Notes under the pieces: model-generated
What the model saw: the letters and a program-made list of their open reading frames with translations, nothing else
The model's database searches: none
Told to the model about the DNA's origin: nothing
Origin: CAZAKO01 sp964546145
GTDB taxonomy: Bacteria; Fidelibacterota; UBA2242
Assembly (NCBI GenBank): GCA_964546145.1
Contig: CAZJIU010000001.1
Span: 1-64,000, forward strand
Length of the DNA stretch: 64,000 nt
Reading direction: 5' to 3'
Position numbers and translations under genes: made by a program
In this document: positions 61,817 through 64,000 of the stretch, in pieces
How the letters are laid out: every line of letters begins with the position of its first letter
How positions within the stretch are numbered: the stretch's first letter is position 1

Positions 61817-62943
61817 CTTAAAACCTGGCGGTAAATTCGATCTAGGGGCTCTTCCATTTTTGACCAGTTATACTGTTCGCGGACTGCCAGTTTGCCATTT
61901 GCCCCCATCTTTTGCCGTAATTCCGGTTTGCTGAGGAGAAGCATGATAATTTCAGCCAGTTTTTCGGGGGTAGGTGGATCTACCAGCATGCCACTGCCGG
62001 TCTGTTCAATATAAATTTCAGTTGAAGGTACCCGACAGCCGAGCACCGAAATTCCGGCACTCATAAATTCAAAAGGCTTGATCTGAATCGAGCGTTTAAA
62101 TGATTCATTTGGACACATCGAAGAGAGACCGATTGTGGCGGTGCTGATTAACTGCGGCACCTCGGTATAGGGGATCAAGGGTCGGAATTCAACCACATCT
62201 TCCAGATTATACATTTTTACGATTTGATCGAGTTGCTCCCTATAATGCGGCATAATGCTCCCGACGATCACAAGTCTGGCGATCGGAAAGCTGATCTTAA
62301 CATTGCGCATAGCCTCAACCATGACGTGAATGTTACGCGCAGGTACCAGTTGACCATGATAGAGAATTATCAGTCTGGTGTGGTCAGTCGGTTTCGCTGC
62401 CGGTTGATCGAACATAGGTACGATCGGGTAATTATAGATCAGGGTTATTTTCTTGTGAAACGGCTTAAACCCCTTTGCTACCCAGGGTGTTACTGCAATT
62501 ACGTAATCGGTAAAAAGGGAGCAACCCCATTCCAGCGCTTGGGCGATGACGGCGGGGATGAAAGTAAACCATTTGGAGTGCCGACTGAATTCGGTGAAAA
62601 AGAAGTAGACTGTTTCATGAGCGTCATAAATGATTTTTTTGCCATATTTGTATTTCAAGACCAGAGCGAAAGGCAGAAATTCGAATTCATGGATATGATA
62701 TAAATCTGCCCGCACTTTCTTTGACAGCTGGTAGGCGCGAAATAGGTTTCTAAGAATCCTGTCGTCAGTAAATAAGTGGAAAGAGACCCCTGCAGCTGGT
62801 TTTGGGCAACCACGATTGGGGGCAATCAGCGATATATGCTGATACCACTTCGATAAAGTGAGAACCTCTTTATAATATATTCGGTCATCCGTTGGTGAGT
62901 GACCAATGGTAACATGACAGATACTTAAAGAGCGCTTGGTCAT
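61810..62943 (-). CDS. Glycosyltransferase, GT4-like
   Basis: The 377-residue protein has an N-terminal DAHETVYFFF-type acceptor half and a C-terminal half with ILYHGQLVPARNIHVMVEAM and SIQIKPFEFMSAGISVLG, the nucleotide-sugar-binding region of GT4. It starts one base from the flippase stop, so both are in one operon. Confidence 0.88.
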   Translation of the reverse strand: MTKRSLSICHVTIGHSPTDDRIYYKEVLTLSKWYQHISLIAPNRGCPKPAAGVSFHLFTDDRILRNLFRAYQLSKKVRADLYHIHEFEFLPFALVLKYKYGKKIIYDAHETVYFFFTEFSRHSKWFTFIPAVIAQALEWGCSLFTDYVIAVTPWVAKGFKPFHKKITLIYNYPIVPMFDQPAAKPTDHTRLIILYHGQLVPARNIHVMVEAMRNVKISFPIARLVIVGSIMPHYREQLDQIVKMYNLEDVVEFRPLIPYTEVPQLISTATIGLSSMCPNESFKRSIQIKPFEFMSAGISVLGCRVPSTEIYIEQTGSGMLVDPPTPEKLAEIIMLLLSKPELRQKMGANGKLAVREQYNWSKMEEPLDRIYRQVLRC

Positions 62944-62944
62944 C

Positions 62945-64000
62945 TTATCTGAATAGAAGTAGTATTTTTAGCGAGTTGATTTCCTCTTTTTTGAAAAAGC
63001 CGGAGATACGCAGGATTAGTGGAAACGTCAGGATAATAATGATCTTAATTACTACCGGCAGGCTAAAAATGTAGGCGGAGAATCCGGCAACGAAGGAGAT
63101 TAGGAATAATATAGCTACCCGACGTTTTTCGTAGGGAACCCGAAATAATCGCTGCGAGACAAAGAAGGTCGAACAGGCAAGGACAAAGTAGCCGATGAAT
63201 GAGGCCATTGCCGAACCAACCAAGCCAAGCAGAGGAATCAACAGAAAATTAAACAGGATATTGACTCCTGAAGCAAAAACAGTAATATAAGCCAGATAAC
63301 GTGTTTTTTTCTCGAAGTAGATGCCGGGTAAAAATACCTGATTGATGCCAAAGAATACATATCCCAGCAGGATGAAAGGTACCATCGGCCCGCAGCTTTG
63401 ATATTCCGGACCGATCAGAAAAATCCTGCCAATATGGAAATTGATAATCTCAGGGATGAATACAGTTAGGATGACCCAGATACACATTTCGACCAGTACA
63501 AAATAGGTTAGGACCCGGGCAAACAGGGGGCGGGAAGATTCATTGGGCCCGGCTTTAATGAAGAATGGTTGCCAGGCATAATAGAATGCGGTTGTGATTA
63601 GGAGCATGAATATGCCCAACTTATAGCCAGCACTGAATATACCAACAGCATCAAGACCCAAATAGTGCTGTACAATGTAACGGTTGAGCATCTCCATCGC
63701 AGCTGTCGCCAGACCAGTCGGGATAAAAGGTATCCCAAAAAACACCAGGACCCGGGCAATATTACGCGAAAAGGTAAACTGAATTTTTGCGACCATAGTT
63801 ACTAGTAACAGCAGTGTGGTCAAACCGGAAGCAATAATGTTGCTTTGAAAGATGCCAATAATTCCCGTCCTTTGATAAACTACGAAGTAGATATTTAGTG
63901 CCAGGGTAACCACAACATTCAAAAGCCGGATACCGATAAAGAGTAGTGGCTTCTCCTGGAGCCGTAAAAAGGCCATGGGTACTCGCTGAAGGCAATCGAA
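62945..64000 (-). CDS. Polysaccharide flippase (Wzx/MATE-like), N-terminal part outside the window
   Basis: The frame remains open to the window edge at 64000 (352 residues present), upstream of a Met at 63976 that is not the natural start. About ten hydrophobic segments are seen. Such proteins usually have 12-14 segments in 420-500 residues, so roughly 100 N-terminal residues are missing. The GIFSAGYKLGIFMLLI and AWQPFFIKAG segments match oligosaccharide flippases that move lipid-linked sugar units across the inner membrane, consistent with the glycosyltransferases downstream. Confidence 0.88.
   Translation of the reverse strand, partial: FDCLQRVPMAFLRLQEKPLLFIGIRLLNVVVTLALNIYFVVYQRTGIIGIFQSNIIASGLTTLLLLVTMVAKIQFTFSRNIARVLVFFGIPFIPTGLATAAMEMLNRYIVQHYLGLDAVGIFSAGYKLGIFMLLITTAFYYAWQPFFIKAGPNESSRPLFARVLTYFVLVEMCIWVILTVFIPEIINFHIGRIFLIGPEYQSCGPMVPFILLGYVFFGINQVFLPGIYFEKKTRYLAYITVFASGVNILFNFLLIPLLGLVGSAMASFIGYFVLACSTFFVSQRLFRVPYEKRRVAILFLISFVAGFSAYIFSLPVVIKIIIILTFPLILRISGFFKKEEINSLKILLLFR

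Noticed and set aside
62224..62703. A 159-codon open frame on the plus strand
   Set aside because: It is antisense to a GT4 gene; composition looks like a shadow frame.
1..64000. CRISPR arrays, insertion sequences, prophage or other mobile elements
   Set aside because: No spaced direct repeats, transposase, integrase or phage genes were seen on reading through the window.

Overview
The window is one piece of a draft genome; a run of exactly 100 N (23032-23131) marks a scaffold join. The organism is a Gram-negative bacterium: it has a TonB-dependent receptor, a PorV/PorQ-like outer-membrane protein, several lipoproteins with lipoboxes, a LolA-fold protein, and surface-glycan genes. The mix of a carboxypeptidase-regulatory-domain TonB receptor, the PorV-like protein and a lipoprotein with DxNxNG motifs suggests an uncultured lineage near the Fibrobacteres-Chlorobi-Bacteroidetes (FCB) group. 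This is inference; no 16S rRNA gene is present. GC content looks moderate, coding density is high, and no gene-free stretch exceeds about 280 bases. I see no transposase, phage, integrase or CRISPR array.

Layout. 1-7943 (+): the tail of a GGDEF protein, an M23 peptidase, a rhomboid protease, then a nucleoside-salvage run (cdd, udk, tdk, a CNT nucleoside transporter, adk, coaE) closed by a terminator. 8001-18899 (-): a GGCT-like protein, a tryptophanase, a small membrane protein, a PadR regulator, an ABC-2 exporter coupled to a LolA-like protein, a calcium-motif lipoprotein, a TonB receptor and comM. 19178-24768 (+): two tandem paralogues joining a PDZ domain to a beta-rich, barrel-like domain, then a DUF4390-like protein with an NtrY/NtrC-type two-component system. 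24790-36145 (mixed strands): plsX, queG, an ArsC-like reductase, a P-loop kinase next to an OPA-type transporter, a TGS-nucleoside kinase, ssb, small hypothetical proteins, an OPT transporter and a triple-repeat lipoprotein.

36200-40864 (-): priA, a membrane metallopeptidase, a PorV-like protein and a c-type cytochrome lipoprotein, overlapping or tightly spaced. 40997-50642 (-): a long housekeeping string, ruvB-queA-ispD-ispF-dedA-gltX-ispE-tRNA-Gln-prs-rplY-pth-rpsF-rpsR-rplI, with many 1-8 base overlaps. 50890-55046 (-): purA and secDF. 55176-57900 (-): an overlapping pair resembling the Helicobacter cell-shape peptidoglycan trimming enzymes Csd6 and Csd4. 57969-64000 (-): a surface-polysaccharide cluster (GT2, methyltransferase, three GT4-like enzymes and a flippase cut by the window edge).

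The most interesting points are the Csd6/Csd4-like pair with the atypical glutamine zinc ligand, the duplicated PDZ-barrel proteins, and the kinase/OPA transporter pair. Three complete MEP isoprenoid genes and two queuosine genes add pathway context. Starts were chosen mainly from Shine-Dalgarno spacing and overlaps; several genes use GTG or TTG.
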